Shown one piece after another: positions 56,276 to 64,000 of a stretch of 64,000 bases of DNA (the stretch's first letter is position 1; every line of letters begins with the position of its first letter). Source of the stretch: Oceanobacillus neutriphilus (lineage in GTDB: Bacteria > Bacillota > Bacilli > Bacillales > Amphibacillaceae); NCBI RefSeq assembly GCF_014645515.1, contig NZ_BMLW01000004.1, forward strand, positions 62,001-126,000, given 5' to 3'. A program made the translations under genes and the position numbers. A model generated the notes under the pieces. It did not search any database. It had not been told where the DNA came from and was given only the letters and a program-made list of their open reading frames with translations.

Positions 56276-57715
56276 TTATCTTACAACCAAAGTTACCGGT
56301 CTTCGTAAAGCCTCGATATTGGAAAAGTTGCGATGAAACGCATCTTTGAAAACTTTTCGCATAATATTTGCAGCGCCATTTACATCTGCATTGATGCGCT
56401 CCCTGTTTTTCGAAAGGTAAAGCCCACGTTTGATGCGTTTCCCTGAAAATACAGCGTTTTTATTCTTCTGACCATAAACCGGGATGTCATCGTTATCCAA
56501 AAAGCTAGCTTTTGACGTATAAGATTCTTCTGTCAACACCACGGTTATCCCATGCTCCTCTGCTTTGTATTTGATCATTTGAATAAGCAGGCTGTGCGGA
56601 AGGCTTGTAAAGGATTGGTTATTTCTTTTCCCCATAGCGGCGTGTTGTTTCCATGCTTTATTCTGACCGATAATGAGAGTATCAATATTCTCTTCCAAGG
56701 CGATTTTCACGATTTGAAAACTGGCTTTATGAAAGAGATCTTTGATTTGAAGAAATCGATGATGACTGATTTTCTCCAAACGGTTGGATGTAAAGGTACC
56801 CTCTTTGACTTGTTTTCCTTGTCGAAGGATTCCCGTATAATAAGCTTTTAGCTGGTTAAAGCGTTGATTGACGGATTTGACGTTTTTGCCCTTCACTAAG
56901 ACGGCTCTTTTGCCAGTATTCGTGACGATGGTTGCAAGATTATCCATCCCTAAATCAACAGCTAAAAGACGGTTTTTGGATTCTTTCTTCTCTACTTCTA
57001 TAGGAACCTGAAAAACTAACTCTACAACATAATGACTATACTTTGGAACCACCCGAACCTGCTTCAGTTTCCCTTCTGAATAACCTAATTTCCCAATGTT
57101 CAAACGCAATTTTGTTTTAGGGAACTTCAAGAATTTCTTGTCTTTTACCACACAATCCTGGTTGGAGAAGATGATTTCCTTTTCTTTGGAACGACAATAT
57201 CCTGGTATGTTAGGACGTGTTTTCCATTTTGTGGGATTCTTTTTATACTCCCGCAAATTGCCATAAAAGGCTTTCCAGTTTTGAAAAACTGTTCTCATGA
57301 TGCCTTGACTCGATTGGATCGGCAGGGATTGATAATCGATCTGTTTCATCGATTTAAACAAGGCATTCAAAAAAGGATAAGAAATATATGGTTTATCCTT
57401 AGAGGGCATCTCAAATAAATGACATTTGATTTCCTTTTGTTCTGACTTGGCTTTTTCCTGTTCTTTTGTACTCCTTCGTCGGTAAGCCTGCAGCTGGTTC
57501 GCATTGATTGCAGGCAAATGGGTTTGGAGACTTTCCAATACTTCTTTTTGTAACGGCTGCAGTTCCTTTTCTTGTTTAAGACCTGTAAAAACCTGCCGAA
57601 TGTAAAAGTTGGTTGTGTTATGCATATTCTTTGCGTTTTGGCACATATTTTGAAAATACGGATGCATCCGGTGACTTTTTTTCACCCAAATTTGCATGGT
57701 TTGATAAGCAGCCAT
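56276..57715 (-). CDS. tnpB: TnpB-family RNA-guided nuclease, variant RuvC site, no zinc ribbon
   Basis: 479 residues. RuvC-I Asp-254 is in LLAVDLGMDNLA and RuvC-III Asp-444 in NADVNGAANIM. The usual RuvC-II Glu position reads LIIGQNKAW, with no Glu, while TEESYTSKASF (Glu-396/397) follows, suggesting the relocated acidic residue known from some TnpB lineages. The CxxC..CxxC zinc ribbon normally between RuvC-II and III is absent (Ala-403 where Cys often stands). GGGAGGTGG precedes the ATG. The frame is intact, so activity is possible. Confidence 0.9.
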   Translation of the reverse strand: MAAYQTMQIWVKKSHRMHPYFQNMCQNAKNMHNTTNFYIRQVFTGLKQEKELQPLQKEVLESLQTHLPAINANQLQAYRRRSTKEQEKAKSEQKEIKCHLFEMPSKDKPYISYPFLNALFKSMKQIDYQSLPIQSSQGIMRTVFQNWKAFYGNLREYKKNPTKWKTRPNIPGYCRSKEKEIIFSNQDCVVKDKKFLKFPKTKLRLNIGKLGYSEGKLKQVRVVPKYSHYVVELVFQVPIEVEKKESKNRLLAVDLGMDNLATIVTNTGKRAVLVKGKNVKSVNQRFNQLKAYYTGILRQGKQVKEGTFTSNRLEKISHHRFLQIKDLFHKASFQIVKIALEENIDTLIIGQNKAWKQHAAMGKRNNQSFTSLPHSLLIQMIKYKAEEHGITVVLTEESYTSKASFLDNDDIPVYGQKNKNAVFSGKRIKRGLYLSKNRERINADVNGAANIMRKVFKDAFHRNFSNIEALRRPVTLVVR

Positions 57716-57983
57716 TTCATTTCCACCTCCCTTACAGAACGTTTGTTCCTATTATTCCATCATATCATAGGAAGGGGAAAAATACCACTATTCTGAAAGT
57801 GGATAACAACTTTTTTAGACTGTTCATGGTATACTTATGCTATTAGATATTTCTTTGGATTTTCTTAACAGCTAAATGGATGAAGTATTAAAACCGCCAA
57901 TTCACCTCCCACCTAAAATCCGATGGTATTTTTGAGGAAGGAGTCCTTTTGGCTGAAATGATAGAAATACAGTTAGATGCTTA

Positions 57984-58292
57984 TCAGTCTGGAATCCATT
58001 GGTATTCTTTTAAATTCACACGCCCGGAAGAACTTACCAGTATATCTTCCTCCTCCAAACGGGTGCGCTGCTCCCAATTTGCCTCTTCATTCGGAATTGC
58101 CAGCTGGCCTTTTGCATTGATTACACGATGCCAGGGCAGGTTATACTTCCTGCTCATAGAATGCAATACCCGGACAACCTGTCTTGCTCCTCTAGGATTG
58201 CCGGCTTCTTTTGCTATTTGGCCATAAGTCATGATCTTTCCTGATGGTATTTGCTGTATTATTTTGATAACTTCTTGTGTAAAAGGCGTCAT
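57984..58292 (-). CDS. Alkyltransferase-like (ATL) DNA-binding protein
   Basis: 102 residues from the ATG at 58292 (AAAGG upstream), equal to the DNA-binding domain of O6-alkylguanine transferases. TYGQIAKEAGNPRGARQVVRVL includes the Arg finger and helix. The active-site PCHR is PWHR here: Trp-54 replaces the catalytic Cys, the mark of ATL proteins, which bind alkylated guanine and flag it for nucleotide excision repair instead of removing it. It lies 26 bp after alr on the same strand. Confidence 0.9.
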   Translation of the reverse strand: MTPFTQEVIKIIQQIPSGKIMTYGQIAKEAGNPRGARQVVRVLHSMSRKYNLPWHRVINAKGQLAIPNEEANWEQRTRLEEEDILVSSSGRVNLKEYQWIPD

Positions 58293-58318
58293 CCTTTTAT
58301 CATTCCTATTCCAATTTT

Positions 58319-59449
58319 TTATTTCACATATTTTCGCGGCACACGTTTTCCAATCAAGCAAACTGTTTCATAATGAATGGTTTGCATTTGTTTTGCTACA
58401 ACATCCAGAGAAATATATCCTTCGCTTGGCTCCCCAAAAATGGTGACAATATCATTCTCATGAACATCATCTACATTCGAAACATCCACCATTGTCTGAT
58501 CCATACAGATGCGCCCGACAATCAGACATTCCACCCCACGAAGGGTAACATGTCCCTGATTAGATAATAAACGTGATAATCCATCTGCATACCCGATTGG
58601 TAAGGTAGCAATCTTTACTTCTTCCTTTGTTGTATAGGTTCTGCCATAGCTGATAGATTGTCCAGCCGGAACAGATTTAATAAGGACAGGCTTTGTTTTC
58701 AAACTCATCACCTGCTTCAGCGGAAGAATTTCCTTTAAATGCGGCTCCGGATAAAGACCATACAGGCTTACTCCTACACGAACCATATCCAGGTGCATTT
58801 CCGGATATGCAATCGTCCCGGCGCTGTTACAGCAATGCTTAACAGGAATCTTATACCCCTTCGTTTCTACTGCCTGATAAATTTGTTGAAAGCTTTCAAA
58901 TTGCTGATTCGTATAGTCACTCGAATCCCCATTATCCGCCTCCGCAAAATGGGTAAAGATTCCCTCCACTTCTATTTCTTCCTGATCTAAGGCCTGGCAT
59001 AATTCCAATGCTTCTTCTGCTGAACGGATACCAATACGCGTCATTCCTGTATCCACTTTGATATGAACTTTCGCCTTTTTTCCTAAGGATCTTGCTGCCT
59101 GACAAATTGCTGCTATTGTTTCCTTCGAATAGACTGTCAGGGTTAAATCCTGCTCTATTGCTTTATGGACTGCATAATCCGGTGTATAGCCCAATAATAA
59201 TAACGGCGCGGTAATTCCTGCTTCCCTCAAGGCCAGTCCTTCATCTAAGAAAGCAACCCCGAGCCAGTCTGCCCCATTAGCTAATGCCTCTTCAGCAATT
59301 GCTACAGCTCCATGACCATATCCATCCGCCTTCACAACAGCCATAAAATGTGCTTCTTTACGAATATGCTGTTTAAATTGTTTTACATTAAAGGCTAGAG
59401 CCTGCAGAGATACTTCCGCCCAGGTATCTCGAAAACTTGTTGTTTTCAT
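58319..59449 (-). CDS. alr: Alanine racemase
   Basis: 376-residue fold-type III PLP enzyme making D-alanine for peptidoglycan. PLP Lys-40 is in AVVKADGYGHGA and the catalytic Tyr in ISYGRTYTT; CLIGRICMDQTMVDVS is conserved. The ATG follows GTGGGAAA. Bacillaceae often have more than one alr; this copy is followed by the ATL gene, so it may be the non-housekeeping paralogue. Confidence 0.95.
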   Translation of the reverse strand: MKTTSFRDTWAEVSLQALAFNVKQFKQHIRKEAHFMAVVKADGYGHGAVAIAEEALANGADWLGVAFLDEGLALREAGITAPLLLLGYTPDYAVHKAIEQDLTLTVYSKETIAAICQAARSLGKKAKVHIKVDTGMTRIGIRSAEEALELCQALDQEEIEVEGIFTHFAEADNGDSSDYTNQQFESFQQIYQAVETKGYKIPVKHCCNSAGTIAYPEMHLDMVRVGVSLYGLYPEPHLKEILPLKQVMSLKTKPVLIKSVPAGQSISYGRTYTTKEEVKIATLPIGYADGLSRLLSNQGHVTLRGVECLIVGRICMDQTMVDVSNVDDVHENDIVTIFGEPSEGYISLDVVAKQMQTIHYETVCLIGKRVPRKYVK

Positions 59450-59611
59450 ATTTTTCCCACCTTATTTGTCGTCATTACTTCTATATTTAATTTCTATGTT
59501 TCAGTGCACAATGTATCAATCTGATTTTATCACTTTCATTCTTAAAGAGAAATTATGCCGCTCAAAAGGGACATGAAGCAGCATAATTGTTTAATCGCGT
59601 ATGTATCCATT

Positions 59612-59651
59612 AAAGAAGTGAGCTGCTTCATATGAAACAGCTCACTTCTTT
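59612..59651 (-). terminator. Terminator after the coiled-coil gene
   Basis: AAAGAAGTGAGCTG-..-CAGCTCACTTCTTT, a 14-bp stem overlapping the stop codon. Confidence 0.88.
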
Positions 59652-60346
59652 AATGTTTCTTTGGATGATTTTGTATCTTCCCGATGAACAACGTTCCACT
59701 TACCGCCAAACAATTGTATACTTTTTTCTATCTTCTTTATCACTTCATCTGCTCTCTCATAGATGATTCCACGTAAATCATGGACCTGACGCATCAATTT
59801 CTCAAGCCATGCCTCCTGTGTGTCGATTCTTTCATGGAGCAGTGTGAGTTCTTCTTCCCTTTGTCCCGTCTGATTATATATTTCTTCTAATTTATTTCCC
59901 TGTTCCTCCACTTTTTTCGATATTATCTCATTTATATCCTCCATTTTTTCAAGTTTAACATGAATAGATGCCTGATTATTCTTAATATCGCCCGTCTCAG
60001 TCTCTGCCTTCTTTTGAATAGCAAGAACCTGTGCAAGCTGCCCGCTTTCATTCTTTGAATTCTCATCAAGCAGATCTAATCGATCTAATACCTTTTCTTG
60101 CACCTGCTGATGACTCTTTCTATTTTTGTCCATTTCTTTTAATCTTTTCGCAATGCGTTCCAGCTGCTGATTTTTTGCAAAAACATCCCGCTGTAGCTGC
60201 TGCAATACTTCTGTAGATTCCCTCTGCATTTCCAGCTGTTTTTGTTCTCTCTCATTTGCATGGGCATAAATAAACGTTTCCTGATTAGACGAAGCACCCT
60301 TTATATCGTCTGCATAAATACGTTTTTGCCGATTCAGATATACCAT
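59642..60346 (-). CDS. Coiled-coil protein of unknown function
   Basis: About 234 residues, mostly heptad-rich helix from ~25 to ~190 (LQRDVFAKNQQLERIAKRLKEM and similar), with no membrane segment. The C-terminus KSIQLFGGKWNVVHREDTKS is non-helical. The ATG at 60346 behind GAGGTGATGG is chosen; an earlier ATG would add a low-complexity hydrophobic stretch. No family recognised; a structural or cytoskeletal role is conceivable. Confidence 0.7.
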   Translation of the reverse strand: MVYLNRQKRIYADDIKGASSNQETFIYAHANEREQKQLEMQRESTEVLQQLQRDVFAKNQQLERIAKRLKEMDKNRKSHQQVQEKVLDRLDLLDENSKNESGQLAQVLAIQKKAETETGDIKNNQASIHVKLEKMEDINEIISKKVEEQGNKLEEIYNQTGQREEELTLLHERIDTQEAWLEKLMRQVHDLRGIIYERADEVIKKIEKSIQLFGGKWNVVHREDTKSSKETLKK

Positions 60347-60433
60347 TTCCATCACCTCTAAAATCAGCTTATGCACAAAGAAAAAAATAGGACGAATTTT
60401 GGTTATTCGCCTAATATTATATGATTTAGCAAT

Positions 60434-60472
60434 TAAAAAACCTAAGTGACATCTCATTCACTCAGGTTTTCC
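60434..60472 (-). terminator. Terminator upstream of the coiled-coil gene
   Basis: Minus strand AAAACCTgAGTGA-..-TCACTTAGGTTTTTT; ends transcription coming from the 100-aa gene. Confidence 0.75.
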
Positions 60473-60498
60473 TTCATAATTTATATTATTGAAAGTGA

Positions 60499-60590
60499 AT
60501 AAAGCCACACAAGCTCTGAGGAAGATGAGCTAAGGCTTTGGGCGCAGAAGAATCAGCCCGAAGGAAGTTTCTTGTAAAACTTCGAGCTGT
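60499..60590. other. Three tandem hairpins of unknown role
   Basis: AAAGCC..AAGCTC-TGAGGAAGAT-GAGCT..GGCTTT (60501-60540), GGGCGCAGAAGAATCAGCCC (~60540-60559) and GAAGTTT-CTTGT-AAAACTTC (~60565-60584) follow one another between a terminator and the stop of the 100-aa gene. They could belong to its 3' RNA or to a small RNA. No known family recognised. Confidence 0.4.
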
Positions 60591-60603
60591 TCATTATATG
60601 CCC

Positions 60604-60906
60604 TTAATCCCGATGGGTGGTACTATGTGTTCGAGCTTTAAAGGCATCGATAAACTGTTCTGGTGAAGATTTTATAATGTAGGCATACACCCCTTTAAGA
60701 GTGTGTAAATAAAGCATTCCTTTTTTCTTGTTTCCGGTAAGACGATATGAAATATCCATCACAGTCTCAATTGGAAATTCCCGGTATCGTGTGACAATCT
60801 TATCTTCATAAAGATACATATAACGTTGCTCTTCCGTATCCTTCTGTTCTAATACGCTTACTTGACGGACTACTTTAACATACGGTTGTTTGGCAATAAA
60901 TTGCAT
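60604..60906 (-). CDS. Small hypothetical protein, possible PH-like fold
   Basis: 100 residues. Alternating strands (YMYLYEDKIVTRYREFPIETVMDISYRL, GMLYLHTLKGVYAYIIKSS) and a final helix (PEQFIDAFKAR) suggest a pleckstrin-homology-like domain; this is a fold guess, not a family match. GGAGGAG precedes the ATG. It lies 27 bp after the Spx-family gene and is probably co-transcribed. Confidence 0.7.
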   Translation of the reverse strand: MQFIAKQPYVKVVRQVSVLEQKDTEEQRYMYLYEDKIVTRYREFPIETVMDISYRLTGNKKKGMLYLHTLKGVYAYIIKSSPEQFIDAFKARTHSTTHRD

Positions 60907-60933
60907 TGTCTCCTCCGTTAGTTTTTCATTTTA

Positions 60934-61344
60934 TCAGCTTTCTGCAACACGTAAATGGTTTTTTCTCCATTGCAGCCATTGATTTTCTCTCGTTTTCCGC
61001 GGTAAAAACTGGCGGATATCCTCTTCATGATAACCCACCTGTAATCTTTTCGCATCTACCATAATCGGGCTGCGTAAAAGACGGGGATATTCCTGAATAA
61101 TTTCTAATAATTCCTGCAGTGGCAATGCTTCAATATCAAGGTCCAAATCTTTATAAATTTTAGAGCGTGTTGAAATAATCTCATCGGTTCCTTCTACGGT
61201 CATACGGAGGATATTTTGTAATTCATTAACTGTCAGAGGTTCTCTGATTACATTACGTTCTGTATATTCAATTCCATTTTTCGTAAACCATTGTTTTGCT
61301 TTCCTAGTTGATGAACATGCTGCACCATAAATTGTTACCGTCAT
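60934..61344 (-). CDS. Spx/ArsC-family protein with a single N-terminal cysteine
   Basis: 136 residues, Spx/MgsR-like. The N-terminus IYGAACSSTRKAKQWF keeps Cys-10 but has Thr-13 where Spx has the second redox Cys. EGTDEIISTRSKIYKDL and RLLRSPIMVDAKRLQVGY (RPI-type motif, here RSPI) match the family that binds the RNA polymerase alpha C-terminal domain. The disulfide switch should be missing. Confidence 0.85.
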   Translation of the reverse strand: MTVTIYGAACSSTRKAKQWFTKNGIEYTERNVIREPLTVNELQNILRMTVEGTDEIISTRSKIYKDLDLDIEALPLQELLEIIQEYPRLLRSPIMVDAKRLQVGYHEEDIRQFLPRKTRENQWLQWRKNHLRVAES

Positions 61345-61470
61345 TAATCATACCCCATTTTTATATAGTTTCTTTTCTTAATTAAGTTAATAGAAGGCTT
61401 GGTATCCATTATAAAGAGTTTGCGATTACCCGCCTTGTTAAAACTGTTGCATTTATTCAAATGGAACAGT

Positions 61471-62100
61471 TTATACCCGCTTATTTGCCTTTGACAAACC
61501 TTTGCTTAGCAGGTCCATTTCAATACGAAAATTTTCTATAGCTTCTTCATGAGAAAGATTTCTGGATAGCTGATCCACCATATTTCGAAATGTGACAGAC
61601 GTTAAAATCTGCATAACATGGAAGAACTCTTGTTTATTATCAATGTTCAATTTTTTGAAGTCAACCAGATCCTTTACTTGATTCACTGCATCTATCTCAG
61701 ACTGCTTCCCTAAGAATAACTCCGTAAATGAATCTTCAATTTCATGTGTGACATTCAGTACGGCATTTTTCAAGAACTGTAAATGCTCCTCTTCAGACAG
61801 CTCGATAAGCATCGTCCGAAAAACCTGATCCATAGACGCCATCAGGTCTCCATCCTTTTCCTGCAGCAGCTTTAGAAAATATGCCCGGCGTTTATCTGTA
61901 TGAAGCTTTAATAAATAATAAAAAGCATCTTCTTTACCATTAAAATATTGGTAAAAACTTCCTCTTGAAACACCTGCATGCTTTACAATGTTCGCAATGG
62001 AGGCTTGTGGTAACGGAGCTCTTGCAAATTCTTTTTCTGCTGCTTGCAATAATTTAGCCCTTTTTGAGTCGTTCAAATTAAAAAATGTAGATGTAGGCAT
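61471..62100 (-). CDS. TetR-family regulator
   Basis: About 209 residues. The helix-turn-helix is ASIANIVKHAGVSRGSFYQYFNGKEDAFYYLL. The ATG at 62100 follows GGAGGAG; earlier in-frame starts lie in the operator region. It probably represses itself through three TGACAC..GTGTCA sites just upstream, and perhaps the divergent polyamine transporter 0.5 kb away (inference). The ligand is unknown. Confidence 0.9.
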   Translation of the reverse strand: MPTSTFFNLNDSKRAKLLQAAEKEFARAPLPQASIANIVKHAGVSRGSFYQYFNGKEDAFYYLLKLHTDKRRAYFLKLLQEKDGDLMASMDQVFRTMLIELSEEEHLQFLKNAVLNVTHEIEDSFTELFLGKQSEIDAVNQVKDLVDFKKLNIDNKQEFFHVMQILTSVTFRNMVDQLSRNLSHEEAIENFRIEMDLLSKGLSKANKRV

Positions 62101-62125
62101 ATTCTTGCTCCTCCATAAGCTCATG

Positions 62126-62203
62126 TGACACAATGTCATGTACTCTAATTCTATATTAAGTGACACAGTGTCATAAGTCAATTTATTTCATGACATCGTG
62201 TCA
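62126..62203. promoter_or_regulatory. Three TetR operator palindromes
   Basis: TGACACAATGTCA (62126-62138), TGACACAGTGTCA (62161-62173) and TGACATCGTGTCA (62191-62203) share the pattern TGACAy-n-rTGTCA. Centre spacings are 35 and 30 bp. They lie immediately before the TetR start. The remaining gap to 62614 holds no gene. Confidence 0.8.
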
Positions 62204-62614
62204 CTTTTTTTATAAAATGTGACTATTGTATGTCAAGCAAGCATCAGGTCCTCTATCTTTCATAAGTATTTACTGTTTATCTTTCCTATAAACCATTTAT
62301 AAAAAATAAACATCGAATTTATTCTTACATCCTAACGGCCGACTTGATATTTATATTCCCTAGTTATACGATTTCATAACCTTAAAAATCGAACAAAATA
62401 TGAGAATTTCTAAAATTTAATTGATTATTTCTCTTCCGATATCATTATCAGCTTTTCCCTTCAAAATAATACCTTAAAAAAATTGATTTCAAATGATATA
62501 TTTTCGTGTATAATTATTTCGAATCTGATAAGAATGATAGCACTCCTTATGCTCACACGTGAATATATGCAAAGGATTTTTTATTAGATATCTATATGTA
62601 AAAAGGAGTCTGAA

Positions 62615-63724
62615 ATGGCAAAAAAACCAATTATTCAATTCAATCATGTGATGAAACAATTTGACGATGATGCCCCCGTTTTGGATCACGTCAGTTTTGA
62701 AATAGAAAAAGGAAAGTTTTATACTTTGCTCGGACCTTCAGGATGCGGGAAAACGACGATTCTCCGTTTAATCGCCGGATTTACAGAAGCGACTTCAGGC
62801 GATATTCTTTTTGAAGGAAAAAAAATTAATCATGTGCCAGCTAATAAGCGTCCAATTAATACCGTTTTTCAAGACTACGCCCTATTTCCACATCTTAATG
62901 TATATGAAAATGTTGCTTTTGGGTTACGGATTAAAAAGGTTAAAAAAGCAGATATGGATGCCAAAGTTAAAGAAGCACTCAGCTTTGTAAATTTAAAAGG
63001 CTATGAAAACCGGGAGATCGCCGGTATGTCGGGCGGCCAAAAGCAGCGTGTAGCGATTGCCCGCGCCATTGTCAATGAGCCGGCTATTATCCTGCTGGAT
63101 GAACCGCTCTCTGCACTGGACTTAAAGCTCCGTTATCAAATGCAATATGAATTAAGGGAGCTGCAGAGACGCCTCGGGATTACCTTTATTTTCGTGACGC
63201 ATGACCAGGAGGAAGCTCTAGCCATGTCGGATGAAATCTTTGTATTAAACAAAGGGAAAATTCAGCAAAGCGGCACGCCTAACGATATTTATGATGAGCC
63301 GATTAACCGGTTTGTTGCGGATTTTATTGGTGAATCAAATATCATTCGGGCAACGATGATTAAGGACTTTCTGGTCGAATTTGCCGGCAAGCAATTTGAA
63401 TGCGTAGACCAGGGAATGGACCCGAATGAAGCTGTTGAAATCGTCATCCGGCCGGAGGATATGGAAATTACCTCCGTAGAACAGGGAAGCATCCTCGTTA
63501 CGGTTCAGGCCCAATTATTCCGTGGCGTGCACTATGAAATTACTTGTATGGATGATGCACAAAACACATGGCTTGTTCAGTCAACGAAAAAAGTAAATAT
63601 TGGTGAGAAAATCGGTCTTCGTTTCACACCTGAGGACATTCATGTTATGCGGTTAAATGAATCAGAGGAGGACTTCGACCGCCGCCTCGATGCCTATGGT
63701 GAGGATGAGAACAATGCAAAATAA
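62615..63724 (+). CDS. potA: Spermidine/putrescine ABC transporter ATPase
   Basis: 369 residues. Walker [10 protein letters not shown], signature MSGGQKQR and Walker [36 protein letters not shown] is typical of PotA. A TOBE-type domain occupies the C-terminus (~260-350). AAAGGAG precedes the ATG. It powers polyamine import with the following permease genes. Confidence 0.92.
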   Translation: MAKKPIIQFNHVMKQFDDDAPVLDHVSFEIEKGKFYTLLGPSGCGKTTILRLIAGFTEATSGDILFEGKKINHVPANKRPINTVFQDYALFPHLNVYENVAFGLRIKKVKKADMDAKVKEALSFVNLKGYENREIAGMSGGQKQRVAIARAIVNEPAIILLDEPLSALDLKLRYQMQYELRELQRRLGITFIFVTHDQEEALAMSDEIFVLNKGKIQQSGTPNDIYDEPINRFVADFIGESNIIRATMIKDFLVEFAGKQFECVDQGMDPNEAVEIVIRPEDMEITSVEQGSILVTVQAQLFRGVHYEITCMDDAQNTWLVQSTKKVNIGEKIGLRFTPEDIHVMRLNESEEDFDRRLDAYGEDENNAK

Positions 63725-64000
63725 AACCTTCCGTAACTTGTTTATGCTCCCATATGCACTGTGGATTATTATATTTGTTATTGCACCGATTCTTTTGGTT
63801 GTTTACTTTTCATTTTTTGATATTAATGGAAATTTCTCTTTAACCAATTATAAAAACTTTTTTACTGCAACTTATTTGCAAATGACCTTAAACTCGTTCT
63901 GGTATGCTTTTTTGATAACCGTCATTTCGCTGCTCATAGCATATCCGACAGCCTATATTTTGACGCGTACCAAGCATAAACAGCTATGGCTTCTGCTCAT
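63714..64000 (+). CDS. potB: Spermidine/putrescine ABC transporter permease, N-terminal part
   Basis: The window ends inside this gene after about 95 codons. [26 protein letters not shown] is the first helix, followed by [25 protein letters not shown] typical of PotB. It overlaps potA by 11 bp. Confidence 0.88.
   Translation, partial: MQNKTFRNLFMLPYALWIIIFVIAPILLVVYFSFFDINGNFSLTNYKNFFTATYLQMTLNSFWYAFLITVISLLIAYPTAYILTRTKHKQLWLLL

Larger units (their letters stand above)
56113..57810 (-). mobile_element. IS200/IS605-type solo TnpB element
   Basis: A tnpB gene without tnpA (IS1341-like). The right end carries a hairpin, CCCGCCACTTaATTTTt/AAAATTtgAAGTGGGGG (56126-56162). The left side beyond the gene start has CCACTaTTCTgAAAGTGG (57785-57802). 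Exact ends and the target-adjacent motif cannot be set from one copy. The left part of the gap, 55881-56112, shows no gene. Confidence 0.75.

Overview
The window looks like chromosomal DNA of a low-GC Gram-positive bacterium of the Bacillaceae, probably an Oceanobacillus/Virgibacillus-type halotolerant or alkaliphilic relative. Supporting signs are AT-rich spacers, strong AGGAGG ribosome-binding sites with frequent TTG/GTG starts, lipoproteins with LAAC lipoboxes, T-box and S-box RNA switches, a seven-gene Mrp Na+/H+ antiporter operon and AhrC/PhoP/NrdR-type control sites. The species is inferred; no rRNA or tRNA gene is present.

Layout. 1-4.3 kb: a sugar ABC importer (binding protein, two permeases), a YesL/DUF624 membrane protein and the start of a LacI regulator, with palindromic operators. 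4.4-5.15 kb: MITE-like repeat. 5.2-9.3 kb: class I ribonucleotide reductase operon (alpha, flavodoxin, beta) with an NrdR box and a possibly structured leader. 9.65-10.05 kb: second MITE copy. 10.1-12.1 kb: an actin-like ParM protein, a small partner protein and a repeat cluster resembling a centromere. 12.4-18.6 kb: diguanylate cyclase, small proteins, rlmN, a luciferase-family oxidoreductase and a P450-like protein without its heme cysteine. 18.7-24.6 kb: mrpABCDEFG. 25.7-32.4 kb: housekeeping genes (UspA-like, nitrilase-family, Nudix, DinG-family helicase, NDH-2-like, HAD). 32.6-35.3 kb: argGH behind a double ARG box. 35.5-37.8 kb: acetyltransferases, an NAD(P)-binding protein and a frameshifted small membrane protein. 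38-41.9 kb: pstSCAB with Pho boxes. 42.1-42.5 kb: truncated third MITE copy. 42.5-43.8 kb: T-box leader and SAM hydrolase. 43.9-47.5 kb: ABC exporter, phosphotransferase, peptide deformylase and XRE regulator. 47.7-49.6 kb: YibE/F pair. 49.8-52 kb: S-box, dehydrogenase and MetQ. 52.1-55.9 kb: oligopeptide-binding lipoprotein, regulator, YhhN and FMN reductase. 56.1-57.8 kb: solo TnpB element with a predicted omega-RNA end. 58-61.3 kb: alkyltransferase-like protein, alanine racemase, coiled-coil protein and an Spx-family protein. 61.5-64 kb: TetR regulator with three operators and the start of a polyamine ABC operon.

How the genes work together. Two methionine/SAM circuits lie 7 kb apart. A T-box whose specifier reads AUG precedes a SAM hydrolase, and a SAM-I riboswitch precedes a dehydrogenase plus MetQ. 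Both would favour methionine supply when methionine or SAM is short. The ParM-type cassette with its repeat cluster is plasmid-like DNA in an otherwise chromosomal setting. The three MITE-like copies share terminal CTCAACTTTC ends, and two are flanked by AT-rich direct repeats.
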